Below are positions 1-13,600 of a DNA stretch of 64,000 bases, in pieces. The translations under genes were made by a program, and so were the position numbers. This DNA comes from Apostichopus japonicus (Eukaryota; Echinodermata; Holothuroidea; Aspidochirotida; Stichopodidae). The notes below the pieces were generated by a model. That model made no database searches, was not told the DNA's origin, and saw nothing but the letters and a program-made list of their open reading frames with translations. The stretch spans positions 12,581,001-12,645,000 of the forward strand of contig NC_092566.1 in NCBI RefSeq assembly GCF_037975245.1, read 5' to 3'. The first letter of the stretch is position 1, and the number at the start of each line of letters is the position of its first letter.

Positions 1-1710
1 CAGCTATACATGAAATAGAATATAAAAGTTGCAATAGATCGACTTCACATATTGTAACATTGCTTACCCCCAATACAGATATGCTAGTCTTCAAAATATA
101 TTCCAGTGTTCTTAAACCACATAATCATTATTTTTTTAGTAACAAGAACGCAACTGTGCGTAGTGATTCCTTGCCATATTTTTTAGGAATTTCATTATTG
201 ATTGTTGATAAAGATTGAAACAATATTGTGGGGGTTGAAACATTCCAGTGTGGTATTTGTGGTAGCCAGTGGTGACAGAACCAGCTGGGTGACAATTGAA
301 CAAGTTTGATTGTTCGTGGCCACAAAAATTTGAATAACCAAAGAAACTAATACAGGTCAGAGGAGGTCAACCTGAGGTCAAAGGTCAACCAGATGCTGGT
401 TGACTATTAGACTACAATAGCGTAACTCCCAACCTTGACAGACATTTTGTTCTCAAGTTATTCAAAAAATACTAGTTTTTTACCCCTAATTGACCCTTGT
501 TGACCTTGGATCACATGACCGTTATGTTTGGAAACGATCCTCTGCCATATTCACAACTAGTTCCAAAATATCAACCATGGACCCTGTCAATGGGAGTTAT
601 TGCTTTTTTAAATATTTTGGTTTTTGGCCCCTAACTGACCAAAAACAATAGGGGTCATGTACTCAATATGGGTAACCTTCATGCCAAATATGAAATGTGT
701 ACAGGTTGTCGTTCTTCAGATATCGCGATTACTAGCAAGTGTCACAAACATACATATATACATACATACATACACACATGAAGTGACCTTTGACCTCTTG
801 GTAATACCTGTAGGGTGGATATATTTAATATGAGTATAAACCTACTCAATACGGGCAACCAACATACCAAGTATGACATTCAATTAGGTTTCCCTCATTG
901 AATTATCATGATTACTACATTTTTTACTACATCTGACTTATGACCTCAACCAAAACTAGTAGCATTTATCTACTCATTATGGTAAACCTAAGTACCAAAT
1001 ATGAGCTTCATCAAACTTTTACTCATTGAGTTATCTTGATTACAAGGTTCTCAGTGTTTAAACTCTATTGACCTCTTGGTAAAACTTGTACCGTTCATCT
1101 ACTTGATACTAGTAACATACATACTAAGTATGAGGTTCACCCAAGTTTCTCTCATTGAGTTAGTCTGATTACCAAAATTAATAGCACTTATTTACTCCTC
1201 ATGGTCATACTATGTTCCAAATATGAGCTTCATTTAAGTTTCCTCCATTGAGTTAGCTTGATTACATGGATTTATCATGATTTGACCTCAAATGACCTTT
1301 GAACTACGGTAAAAATAATGGGTTCCTCCTCAATATGGGCAACCAACATAATAAGTATGACATTCGATTAAATTTCCCTCAGTGAATTAGCATGATTACT
1401 AAATTTGTTACCATAGCTGACCTTTGATCTCAACCCAAAAGAATAGCATTTATCTAGCTATGTACCAAATATGAGCTTCATCCAGGTTTTGTGAGCTTGA
1501 TTACAAGGTTTTCAGTGTGTGACCTCTGTTGACCTTTAACCTCTTGCAAATTAAATAGCTTTCCCCCATTTTCCCCCATTGAGAAAGCCTGATTACAAGC
1601 TCCTGTCACACATACATATGCAGTCATGTCTACATAGATTCATTTGGATGTTGCCAAGGAACCAAAAACAAATATATTTTATTTCAACCATTTATATTTA
1701 TGACACTTAC
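1..1710. other. Intronic DNA left of exon 13, no exon found
   Basis: Neither strand shows a convincing continuation of the HECT C-lobe. The stretch is AT-rich and largely made of the diverged intron repeat from about base 361. The terminal exon is presumed to lie beyond the window edge. Confidence 0.6.
361..1600 (+). repeat. Diverged tandem repeat family, several copies
   Basis: Units of roughly 110-150 bp recur with the order TGACCTTTGACCT, then CTACTCAATATGGGCAACC, then CCAAGTATGA, then CCTCATTGAGTTATC, then GATTACAAGG. Copies are strongly diverged and head to tail. The same family reappears, in the same orientation, elsewhere in the introns of the HECT gene (for example about 4300-4470, 5860-6170, 8830-8945, 12085-12215). 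Confidence 0.7.
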
Positions 1711-1946
1711 TCCAAGCCTTGCGTAGGAACTCTTCCCAGCAATATATGGTCTCCTCCTCCTTGTCACGATGTGCACAATTCTCTGACCACCTAATGTGAA
1801 ATAACTTCTTGACAGAAGAGAAGGTAAGAGGGTGGTCACACATGACTAGAAGGCACCTGAATGGTGCAGGGTCTTCATGGATCATACTCCATAACTTCCC
1901 AACACTGTCGAGACCTCGCTTGAAGTCATCTATTTCAGACTTGCAT
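1711..1946 (-). CDS. Exon 13: HECT domain before the C-lobe cysteine
   Basis: It is 236 bp, phase 2 in and phase 1 out (donor GTAAGT). It encodes DDFKRGLDSVGKLWSMIHED and CDHPLTFSSVKKLFHIRWSE, then EEETIYCWEEFL. These match the G2E3-like pattern 'F..GL...gvl..i...P..FR.lf....plt...v..lF.ir'. The following exon should carry the 'TC' catalytic site and is not found in bases 1-1710. Confidence 0.88.
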
Positions 1947-4900
1947 CTAACATGAGAGAAAAAATCCACAATGATGATTACAGGGGTGCAAAAAAAAACA
2001 AATCGACAAACAACATTTTATCAATATGTAGAAAATAAAGTTGCCCCAATACACATTACAAAGGAGTACTAACTGTCAAAAGTATGTCATTTTCAACCAA
2101 TCAGCATAAGCAAGACACAGAATATCCATACGTTGTCATAAATATATAACACTTCATACATGATTTCTTACTCAGTGTATTGGACGTTGCTTTGGAGCGA
2201 CTATTATGTTCCTTTTAAAACATTGAAAAATGTTGTACATAAATACAGTTAAAGTTGTCATACATAGCACCATTTATTTATAATAGCACCCTTAGACCTC
2301 CACATTACAAGTGCAATTACACATTTGCACTACCAGAAGATCATATATGGCTTAGTTGGCAAATGAAACCCTTATCACAGAAAGTTGTAATCTCTTCATC
2401 TGTCATGCATCAGTATTACATTTAAATGGTCTACCGGTAGAATGGAGTGGCAATGTACCATTTCACAACCTAATGTGCCTATTGTGGGCAATTATTGATT
2501 TTATAATAATCCGTCAATATATGATTTTTTCAGAAAGAGTTAACAGACTGTAGACTGATAGGAGGATAGATAGATAAATAAAACAGAGTGGTTTCCTGGT
2601 ATGAGCTAAATACTAGCAAATATACCTGTAATAGATGTGCTGTTTGAAAAGGGTCTGTAGAATATCCTCCTTGTTTGCCATTGACATGCTGTATATAGCA
2701 GGGCATCCGTTGTTGGCAGCCCAGTCACCAACCATAGTTATGGTGTCTTCCAGCAAGGCTTCTGATGAACAGTTTTCTATCTGCAATGCCAATAAACATG
2801 ACTCTTCAGTTAACCTTGTTGGTATTTAAGTTTATACAATTCACCAAAAAACTAATATTGGACTGAAGGTGTGTAGTGAAGGTTAAATATAGGGCCACCA
2901 ATGATGATCCATTAATTTCTTTAAAGTGAAAAACTAAAAATGTAGAGGTCCCAAGTTAATTTCTACATTATTATTGAACATATCTACATACATAGGTGAG
3001 ACAATCAAAGCATGTTAGACCATCCGGCCTATGACACTGATTACAAAGAATCTGTAACCGTACAGGTGATTGGGATGAATGCAGAGGATCAATTTGATGA
3101 GCAATTGTTGACGGATAGAGTGATAGACGCCGCACTGTAACAATAGCTCACACCAGCATGCTGGTTTGAGCTAAAAAACCACATCGGTTGTACCATAGAA
3201 TTAGCCTAGTACCACACAGCAATTCTTATGGGGGAGATTTCAATTTTGGACTATTTCAGGGGCTCTTGTCGGTATTTCCAGTGCAATTTGTTTTCCATGC
3301 AACGATCATTGCTTACAACTTTCACAAAGATCCCCAAATGTGTTCTGCTGAACATAGGAGGGAATTTCCCCTTCCCACTTTCACACCCCACACCATTACA
3401 AAAGCTCACACCAGCATGCTGGTATGAGCTAAAAATTAGATAAACACAAATACCCTATATGATTACAAGATGATTCTAACACTGATTCTAACCCATTACA
3501 ACGAAGAGCCCATTCAGCTATTACCTTCTGCAAGTGACCCATCACATCTGGATCAGTAACATCTTCAGTGGAGAATTCCTCACTTGGTTTATTGTCACAC
3601 ATCATAGAATAGAGCCAGGGGTGTAGCGTAGGGAAACCAGGACCGCCATGAAGAATACTCCATGCAATTATTTGACCAGCAAGTCGATAAAGGCCTTTTT
3701 CTAAAACAACAATATCATGGGTGAAGTATAGCTTGCCAGTCTTGCCCTCAAAGATTCCCAGATGTGATAATTGCTGTGTGGCTAACCTGATGAGAGATAA
3801 TGTATCATTATTTCACAATTGATTGAATGCAGGCCCATTTGAAAATACTTCATAATAATGATATTTTATCTTGTTTATAGCATACTAGTCATCCCATACA
3901 AGTTACGCACCAAGTATGAAGACAAACTGAAAAGTGGGTGGGGGGGGGGGGTGTTGGTCAGGATGAAAAGCCAAAATTTCAGCGGATTACTTTAAGCCTG
4001 TTTATTGTCCAATTCAAATTTCAAGTAAACACTGCTGAGAAATGTGACTATGAGGTTGCTATTGTTTAACCCCCATTGACTGCAAATAACTTTTAATCTC
4101 TTATATTTGCACAAATCATGTTGAATTTCACTCAGCTCACTGACAATTCTTTTTAGAATATAGAAATTACCCAGAAAAACAACAAGGTTTTGTGATTCAT
4201 TGCCATGTAAAAGCAAAATAGGTGTCAATATTAAAGTTCTGTCAGGTTGGCACAACTTGGGCTTGCTGGTTTCAAAGTTTCCAGCATTTTACCCCTATTA
4301 CAATCAAATGACTTGTAACATGTAGCAGAATCAGTAGGTTCATTTTCACACTGATAAGTTATGGTGGTTACAAGGCTTTCAGTTTTTGGCCCCTCTCAAA
4401 TGACCTTTAGGGATCTTGTACTTATTATGGGGATTGGGGAACCTACACACCAAGTTTGAACTCATTCCACCAAGGCATTGTCCATGTATGGTGCTTGCAT
4501 GGAGCCAGGGGTCGCATTTTTGTGCGTCTGTGCATCCAGGACGCACTGATCACGCTGTCGACGCGTGAAAAAAAAATAGCCTCTTCTCAGTGCGTCCGAG
4601 TATTTTGAAATTTCCTAAACTGCCGGAAAAAGTGCATATCGCCTTCTGTTTTGGTCCACATTTTTGTTTACTCCTCCTCTCATACTTTGGATGTTCATTT
4701 TTTGGCATGACATCTCCGAATTTGGAAAGTGCCCTCTGTGGGTCAAAATCGCCCCAAGCCATTGTCCATGTATGGTGCTTGCATGGAGCCCTCTTCCACA
4801 GGGGATTTTTTTTTAGGAAAAAATTGAAAAGAGCCCCTGTTAGGCAAAAATTAAATCCTACCCTGGAACGACTTTGAACTTCCGCTTACTGGCCTACTGG

Positions 4901-7900
4901 GTTAGTGAATAGTAGCTCTCATCGTTGGGAAAATGGCAAATTGACTGTTGAACTCGGACCCCTTAATATTAGTCCTGGACCCCTTAAAATCAGAGGTAGC
5001 AATTTTTAAGGTGTCCAAAAACATGAGTTCGGACCCACTAAATTTGGGGCTTGTCGCTACCCCTGCATGGAGCATCACCCACACATATAAACACACCATC
5101 ATGAATGCATAGATTCTGCAAGGAATAAAAAATCACGCAACAGTACAGGTGTGACAACTTGACAAAGTCTGATTTTCACACATCAGGTGGTTCATGTGAA
5201 GTAGCCCATTTAATTTATTGACAGACATATAGATAGACTTCTGCACATTGTCTTAATCTATTGGTATATAGCCAATTTAGTCTAACACAAGTTACTCACG
5301 TAAAAAACTCTCTTCTTGGACCTCCAAGGTCAACTGCCTCCTCCCCAGAAAAACAAATGACTGGATCCTTAAAAAATGAAAACCCTGCTTGGGAATTTAT
5401 GGCATCTGCTGCACATTTGAGAATTTTCCTCCACCTAACAACAACGTGGAATTTCTCCTCCTCTCGCAACAAATGATATTGCCCCAACTTCTCCTGCATC
5501 CTTGCTTCTAGAATGGTGTCATCACTGCAAATAAATTTAAAAGAATAATCTTAATTGCACTTTAAGAACGGTAGAACATATTCTACAATAAGTACCAGTG
5601 CTGAAGGACTCGAGTCCGGACTAGGTCTCGAGTCCTTTTTTTTAGGACTCGGACTCTGACTTGAAGGACTTGGACTCGGTCAAAATGACTCGAGGACTCG
5701 GTCCGAGTCCAGGCACAAGTCCTTAAAAAAAATTGTCAAATTTGCACCTTTGAGTACCTACCCACAAGTTTCAGACAAGAATTATAAGCTGTTCCCTCAC
5801 AACTTTTGCATCTAGGGTTTTTCTATTGAATACTTAGCGAGAAATCAGTTCAAGTTGGAACTTCAAAGTCATGGCTTTTACAAGGGGTGTCCACAGACTT
5901 TTCAGTGTTTAAACCATGTTTACCTAAAACGACCACTGACTCAAATAAAATCAACAGGGTTCTTCTACCCATTCATTTCAACAAATATATCAAATAGGAG
6001 AAAATCCACAGCTAGAACAATTCAGATATGACCATGACAAGGTTTTCATTTATCGACCAATGCTGACCCCAACTGACATTTTACTTGGACAAAAAATCAA
6101 TAGTGTTCTTCTACTGAATAGGGGTAACCTATTTATGAGTCCAGTCCAAGTTAACTCCTCAAAGTTAAGTTTAATAAATAATTATTTGTTATACTCGCAT
6201 TGGCTCTTAGAGATTACCATATAATTTACCGATTGCTATCTATGTCCTTCAAGCTGTCTTCTATAACATGCTGTAATTCATCATCACTTGAATCATCCGG
6301 CTCAAGCAGATCGATATAATCAGCGACATACCTGTAGAAAACAAGAGAATGAAGACAATTTGTGATTCCTTGCTGAGATTCATCCTAGTTTCCCTCATTG
6401 AGAGAGTCTGATCATGAGCTCCTGTCACATACACACACGTACCGACAAATACGCATTCGTGATTACATATATTCCTTCGCCCATCGCCAGTGAATCAAAA
6501 ATGTTTTCACTCATTTTGTGGCTACCACATAAACATGACTGGCAAGAAGAACATTACAATTATTCTGATAATATGTCAAATTGCTTGCAAGAACAAATAA
6601 GGATTTATTTCTTGCATCTTCCCATTCCGAAAATTTGTCACATTGCTCTTTCGTGATAATTAATCTTACTTTGCATACCTATCAGCAGGAGTTGAAGGAG
6701 GTTGTCTTTGTTGTGTTGATCTCGCTGGTGCTGATGGACCTGCCAAAGCACTACTGTCTCTGCTGTCAGAAGATGATTAACACAAAATAATATCAACACA
6801 TAATTAGAAGTGACTTTCACAAACTACTACATCAAATCAATATGGGGTTTACCACTTGTCACTATGCCAACAACTACTATGTTAGATATTTCACCTAAAT
6901 GCTAATCATATCACTCCTAGAACTTACAACATTATATGCTCATGCTTTCAGATTATTTATATGTTGGATGACATTATGTTATGGGTCCTCATTCATGTTG
7001 TAGCATAGTTTACAGTATGCCATAACCCACCAACTCATGGATATTAATTAGATCAAAAGTTTATTTATTGCAAGCATATGTACCACCTTCAAATGATTCA
7101 AATTTTTTTCAGTAAAGTACTTGTATTTGATTGCTCCACAATATATGTCTCCGAAATTTCATGCTTCAGTTCCCCTTTAATCATGGAGAAAAATCATGCT
7201 TACAGTTGCAAAGTATTGAAGTTTGAATGAATTTATGTTAAGCCCAGCCTACTCATTATTATTCAGTATATCAGCATTGAAAACAATAGGGACCAGTTAC
7301 TCACTATGAAGGACCTATACACCAAGCATGAGCTTATTCAAAGTTAGACTTCCAGATTTCATGTTTAAGAGCTAACATTGCCAAAATCCTGCTTGGCTCT
7401 GCCCACTCATGAATATAACTGACGGCTATTTAATTATCGCTTTAGAATGTGCCCATATACAACTGTTACTATCACACCAAATTTGAACAAAATCAGGCTT
7501 ACGGATGTTGAGATATCAAAGTTTGAAGATTAAACTTTAAGTACTGCCTACTCATTAATATGTGATACACGTTAGAGCTGTTCTAGTTACTATAGAGAAT
7601 GTTTCAAGCAAGTATGAATCTGATTCATGTTAGCTCTGTTAATAACTTATTGTGCATACAAAAAAAAGTTTGCAAGTTGACCTCATATGACATTTGACCT
7701 CAACCAATATCAACTCCCTCTGGAAAACCTATCCTTAAGGTATGGGCTATCATGTTTACAAGGTTTTCACTTTTCGACCTCTGTTGACCCCAGATGACTG
7801 CATACATTCCTTTGCCTCAGGCAAGGAATCAATTACTTGATTTTTAAGGTAACACAAAGTCTTAGCTTACCTATTAGCAGGAACAACAGATCTTTGTGGT

Positions 7901-10632
7901 GTTGATACCATTGGTGTCAATGAGGGACAAGGCAGATCAGTGTCATCACTGTTGTTTAAAGATAATTACAAGAAGTAGTGTGAGTATATATACATAGCAC
8001 ACATACATGCTATGGAGGATACATAAACTTCTCTTGCAAAATCTGACAGTAACAAAAACATTTTTACAAGTCCAAGTGATACCCATGTATTCCTCAGATA
8101 TACAGTACCAATATAGAGATAAACAGCTTACATGTAGCTTACCTATCAACAGGACCTGAAGTAGGCAGTCTCTGTGGTGCTGATATCACCGGTGTTGAGG
8201 GACCAGGCAGAGCACTGTCATCTCTGTTGTTTGAAGATAATTACAAGAAACTAGTTATATGACTATCATACATAGATGAATGGATTATGCCAGGCATGAA
8301 CACTATTACTATAGATAGGCTGTTTGCTGATATGATAGCATGCTAGAACGGGATGAGCCATTTGTGAGCACCCTGTATGTTGTTACCAGCACAGGCAGAC
8401 CCATTCAAGTGTGGCGGAATGAGCTAATATTGGCAAAACTATGCTTAGCCCCGTCCACTCATGAATATTAAAGAGATCAAATTGTGCATAGTACAGGAAT
8501 GCATACCATTCTCAACTGACTCAATCACAGAAAGTTTTAACAATATGAGACTTGCTGTTACGGGGATATTGAATTTGGGATAAATTTAGGTTAAGCACCC
8601 ACCCACTCATTAGTATTTATAACAGCAGCACGAAAAGCAACAGGCTTCTAGTACTATGTGTTGGCAATGTGTGTCAATTATGAGCTTAATCAAGGTTAAC
8701 ATTGTTGAGAGTTTGTGTTTATAAGCTAATATTGGCAAAATCACAATTAACTCCGCCCACTCATGAATATCAATGAGATCAAATTTTGTATACCTGGCAA
8801 TGATGTGTACCACTATGAGCTGACTCCATTACAGTATATGGGCAACACTCCGCAACACATATGTGCCAAGTACCACATTAATCCAACATTTCTGTATTGA
8901 GTTATCGTGTTTACAATCCCAAAGTGTCACATACACACACACACACGTACCAACCTGATTACATTGGTTCCTATGCTATCATTATTCATGCATTCCAGGT
9001 TTACAAGCATTCTGGCAGATATACACCAACCCCACCCCAAATGCAACGACTGGCCATCTAAATTTGTTCACTAATAAAAAACACACATGGCATACCTTTT
9101 TCCATTGCAACTTTCCCTGTGTTGTTTCAGCTTTGTTTCAGGAATCTCCACGTGACAAATGAAACATTCTTGCAGCGTATCATCTACTACAGATACATCC
9201 TCCGTCTAAACAAACCAGAAAACCGAAATGTTTTTGTGATTATATGATTATACCAAACTCCTGAATAGTTAGTGTTTACACGGGTGATCCGGGTACCCGC
9301 CCGACGCAATAATACCCGGTTCCTAATTTATTACCCGAATCCTACGCAAAGTGTGATTTCAAAAAAAAAAAAAATTCAAATCTACGGTTAGGCAGATTTC
9401 CCATTGACTTAGTGTGGTGTTAGGCTAAAATATGTGGTCGAAGATAACAGCAATAACGAAGGTACCCGCCCGACGAGATACTACCAGGTTCCTAATTTAT
9501 TATTCGAATCCTACGCAAATATAACTGCGTCACAATTTCAGCGAATAAACAGATGGTTAGGCTTTGCTAGATTTCTCATGCATTGACTCAGTGTGGTGTT
9601 AGGCTACCATGTGGAAGAAATTATTATTTATTCATTGGTTTATTTCATAGAAGGAAAGGCTGACAAGGAATTTTACGACATGTTTATGGATTATAGACGG
9701 GATAACTAAAAAATAATAATCGTAAGTGGCTTTTTAGTAATCGTGTATTCCAAATGCGATCAAATTGCACGAATTGCGTAATCTCGCTGCTAATGCGAAC
9801 CCTGGGCCTGCATAGTAGATCTAGTAACAACTGAGCTAAAGTAAAGGGATATTTTATGGTCTGATCCAAAAGACGTGGAGAGGAAGAATAAGCAGCGGCG
9901 GCAATGCGATGTTAACAACATTACTACTAATTAGTAGTAATGTTAATTATATTAAGTAATTAACAAGTTTATTACAGAAAAAAAAGCAAATAGATATTAT
10001 TGAGGAAGGTTTTATCCCTAAACCTAAACATACGTTTTTGAACATAAAAACATTGTCAGTAGAGAATATAATTCATTTATTATAGCATTTAATAAGTAAT
10101 TTCTTGAAAATCGTGATACACGGGGAAAACATTTTTCCCCGGGTACCCGACGGGTAACGGCTCTCGGGTACCCGGTTCCCGATTTTTGGACCCGTGTAAA
10201 CACTACTCCTGAACAACCCAAATGAGGCACTGGCAAAGAACCATAGTGACAAACCCTGAAACCCACACAATTGTACCATAGAATTTGTATGAAAAGAAGC
10301 ATTTTGAGTGATTTAATTAAATGGGCCATATGGCCCACATATGGCCTCGAACTCAAAAATCCTAACGCCTTGAGGGCACCACTACCACAGTACTATTGTG
10401 ACAAACCCTCAACATTGTACCATATAATCTGTAGGATACATTTTGCATATCTACACAAAATGGCCCTAAAATGGCCCTTCATGGCCCACATGTGACCCTT
10501 GACCCCAAATTTTGGACCACCACTCACTTATGACCCATCATCCAGTGGTCATTGTGTCCAAGTTTCATCAAAAAAAGAAGCAGTGCGCTACAGAACAATT
10601 GTGAACAGAAGGCTAGATACATAGATAGATAT

Positions 10633-10677
<45 letters not shown>

Positions 10678-13600
10678 TAGCTGGTTTGAGCTAAAAAACC
10701 AAATTACTCAAGAAGGGAAATGAGAACAATAACATTGGCAAATGAATAAGGTTGATGTACTCAATGCGGCCAAAATACATACCAGTTATGAGAACAATCC
10801 AATTTGGCACTGCTGAAATACGGCCATCGCAATGAGAGCATCACATACGCAACACAAAAACCCACGTGATTGCGTACATAGATTCCTTTTGCCATGATAT
10901 CAATAAGATGAATACAGCAAAACTGTAATTTAGATTCATAATGCATACCTTATCAAACCTAATTTATCTTAACCGTCCCAAATGTTATTGTTTCACTGTC
11001 TGTCAAATAAGCAGACACATAACTAAGCAATCTCATATATGGGGAAATTTCAAATAAAAGGTTTAAAATTTTGACAAAGTATTTCAAATTCAATGTTCGG
11101 AAGAGAAGCATCAATCAAAACCAAAGTGCATCAATGCACCATGTAGTTAGTTATTTTCACATGCAGTAAAAAAATGGATGTTGTTCACAAATCTAGAATT
11201 GCTACTTACCACAGCGGAGAGGTCCAGCTCAGCCTGGATTGGTCTGAGATACACTTTTGCCTGCTTAACAATGGCCTTTATGTTGGCTACGCTGTAGCCG
11301 CCACTAGGAGCCAATGGAATGACCTCGAACACTTTATGCTGGCCAGAAGTTTTCAGGTATTGAAACCCTCCAGCATCCCTCAACTTTGGGTATTCATCAA
11401 AAAGATGTTCCCGTAGCTCACTGGCAGTCATTGCCGAATCCAGTGCCAGTTTTTTCTTTCCAAGGCCTGCTGATTTTAGGATCTTTTTGGTCAAATCAGA
11501 TGGAATGCGTTCCTGAAAGAAACGTGCCCATACAATCAACATTAATAAAAAAGAAATGTTTTTTTGAATTTGAATCCTGATCATTATCTCATCGCCCCGA
11601 TAGTCAAACATAAAATTCTTTACATATTGTTACTTCAAGTTGCAAAATATAACACCAAATTGCATCTAATGACCCTTAACTAATGAAAAGTTTAATTTAG
11701 AGCATCTGTCACATTAAGTTTGGCTAAAGCGTAAGTAGCACATGTCCACATACTATATCCATGTACAGTGACTGCTATGTCATAGAGTGTAGTTACTGTA
11801 GTATATGAATATCTCACTGTTGGGTGCACACGACTCAACGATATGGTGGATGCAAACTTATGCGCATCTACCCACATATATACGATGCTGAGATATTGTC
11901 ATTTTAAGGAATTGGCTCTAAGCCCCGCCCACTAATAAATATTCATGACATTGGCTCCAAAATAAACATGCCTCCAGATCAACCCTTACAGTAATGTTGC
12001 ATCTAAAAACCCTTCAAACCTATTGCTTGGTGGGTTTTAGGTTTATTGACTTGTATCACCACCACAGTCATTACAATATGCTACCACTGAAGTGTACAGG
12101 CAGTGTGACCTTGATAATTAGGGATTGTCTACTCACTATGGGTAACCTATCTATGCACCAAGTATGACATCAATTCACCTTGGGACTGCTGAGAAATCCT
12201 AATTACAAGCGTAGTGTCACACAAACATGCCGAATACATACACACACACGCAGTGGCGTAGCCAGGAATTTGTTGAGGGGGGGCCCTTAAGAATTTTGTG
12301 ATCGCCCTCCCAGGGGGAGGGGTCTAAGGGGAGGCGGTGTCTGCCTCCCCTTTGGGAAAATTTTGAATAATTAAGGGTACTTAGATACAATCTGGTACTA
12401 TATTTTGCAACTTTTCAAACAAGGTTCGATTTTGGGCCGTCCAAAACCTGTTTTTGCTGGGACAGTGGCAAAAACCTGGTTTAAACCCGTCTAAATGCGT
12501 CCAAAACAATAAAAGAACTAAATTTCACCAGAGAAAATTACCTGAAAAAATCTTTTTAAAGAGTTTTGCCACTTTTAGGTTTTGGACACGTCCAAAACCT
12601 GTTTTGGACGGCCGGTTTAAACCGCGGTCAAAACCATGGTTAAAACCACCGATGTCCAAAACCTGGGAACCCTGTTTTCAAGTAAATTTATGTTCAGGAA
12701 ATTCATTATTTTTTTATTAGTCTGTCCGTATTTACATTTTTAATTGAGGAGGACAAAAAGTCATAAAAAAATGGAAATGAACCCTTTTGCTTTAAGAAAT
12801 TTTTGAACAATTAGGGGTCCTTAGAAGCAATTTGCTACTTTATTTGTAACTTTTGAAGTAAACTTAAGGTCCAGAATTTTCTTATTTCTTGGTTAGTCTC
12901 TGCAATATTTATGTTTTTAATTAAAGAGGACAATAAGTTATACAAAAAATGGAAATTAGCCCTCTCACTTTAAGAAATTTTTTAACAATTAGAAGCAATC
13001 TGGTTCTAATAATTGCTTCTAAGGAGCCCAAATTGTTCAAAAACTATATTTTGTAACTGTTGAAGGAAACAAGTTCAAGAATTGTCTTATCCCGAATTTA
13101 CGATTTTAATTAAGACGCATAAAAAATTATACAAAAAAATAGAAATTATACCCATTTGCTTTGAGAAAATTTTGAATAACTAAGGGTCCTAGATGCAATC
13201 TGGTGCTACATTTGTTATCTTTTGAAGTAAAATTAGTGTCAGGAATATACATTTCTTAGATTATTAAAAAAAAAAAAATTGAAAAATCTGCCAGGGGGGG
13301 CATGGCCCTGTGCCCCCCCTCCTGGCTACGCCACTGCACACACTCAGTCGTGACTGCATACTGTAGATTCATAGGCTGGAGCCATGGAATAAAAATTAAT
13401 CCAAATTTGCATGACTTAGTTAGCTTGGTTAAATGGGTTTCAATGTTTGACACTGTTGACCTATAGCAGAACCATATGGGGTCATCTACTCGCTATATAT
13501 GCAAACTTCTTTCAAATATGAGATCAACAATGAATTGTACTGCTGTGATCAAAGTGTTTACAAGGCCTGTCATACACACACACATATCCCACTATGATTG

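Noticed and set aside
60-130. Possible next HECT exon ending at GGGGTAAGC
   Set aside because: The phase required by exon 13 meets a stop within a few codons. The upstream acceptor has no pyrimidine tract and the peptide lacks the HECT C-lobe pattern.
128-325. 65-codon minus-strand frame
   Set aside because: It has no domain, no splice sites in phase with the ligase, and coincides with ordinary intron sequence.
10024-10356. 110-codon minus-strand frame across the end of the 9266-10205 MITE
   Set aside because: It crosses the element boundary, so it cannot be an ancestral gene, and it lacks any motif.
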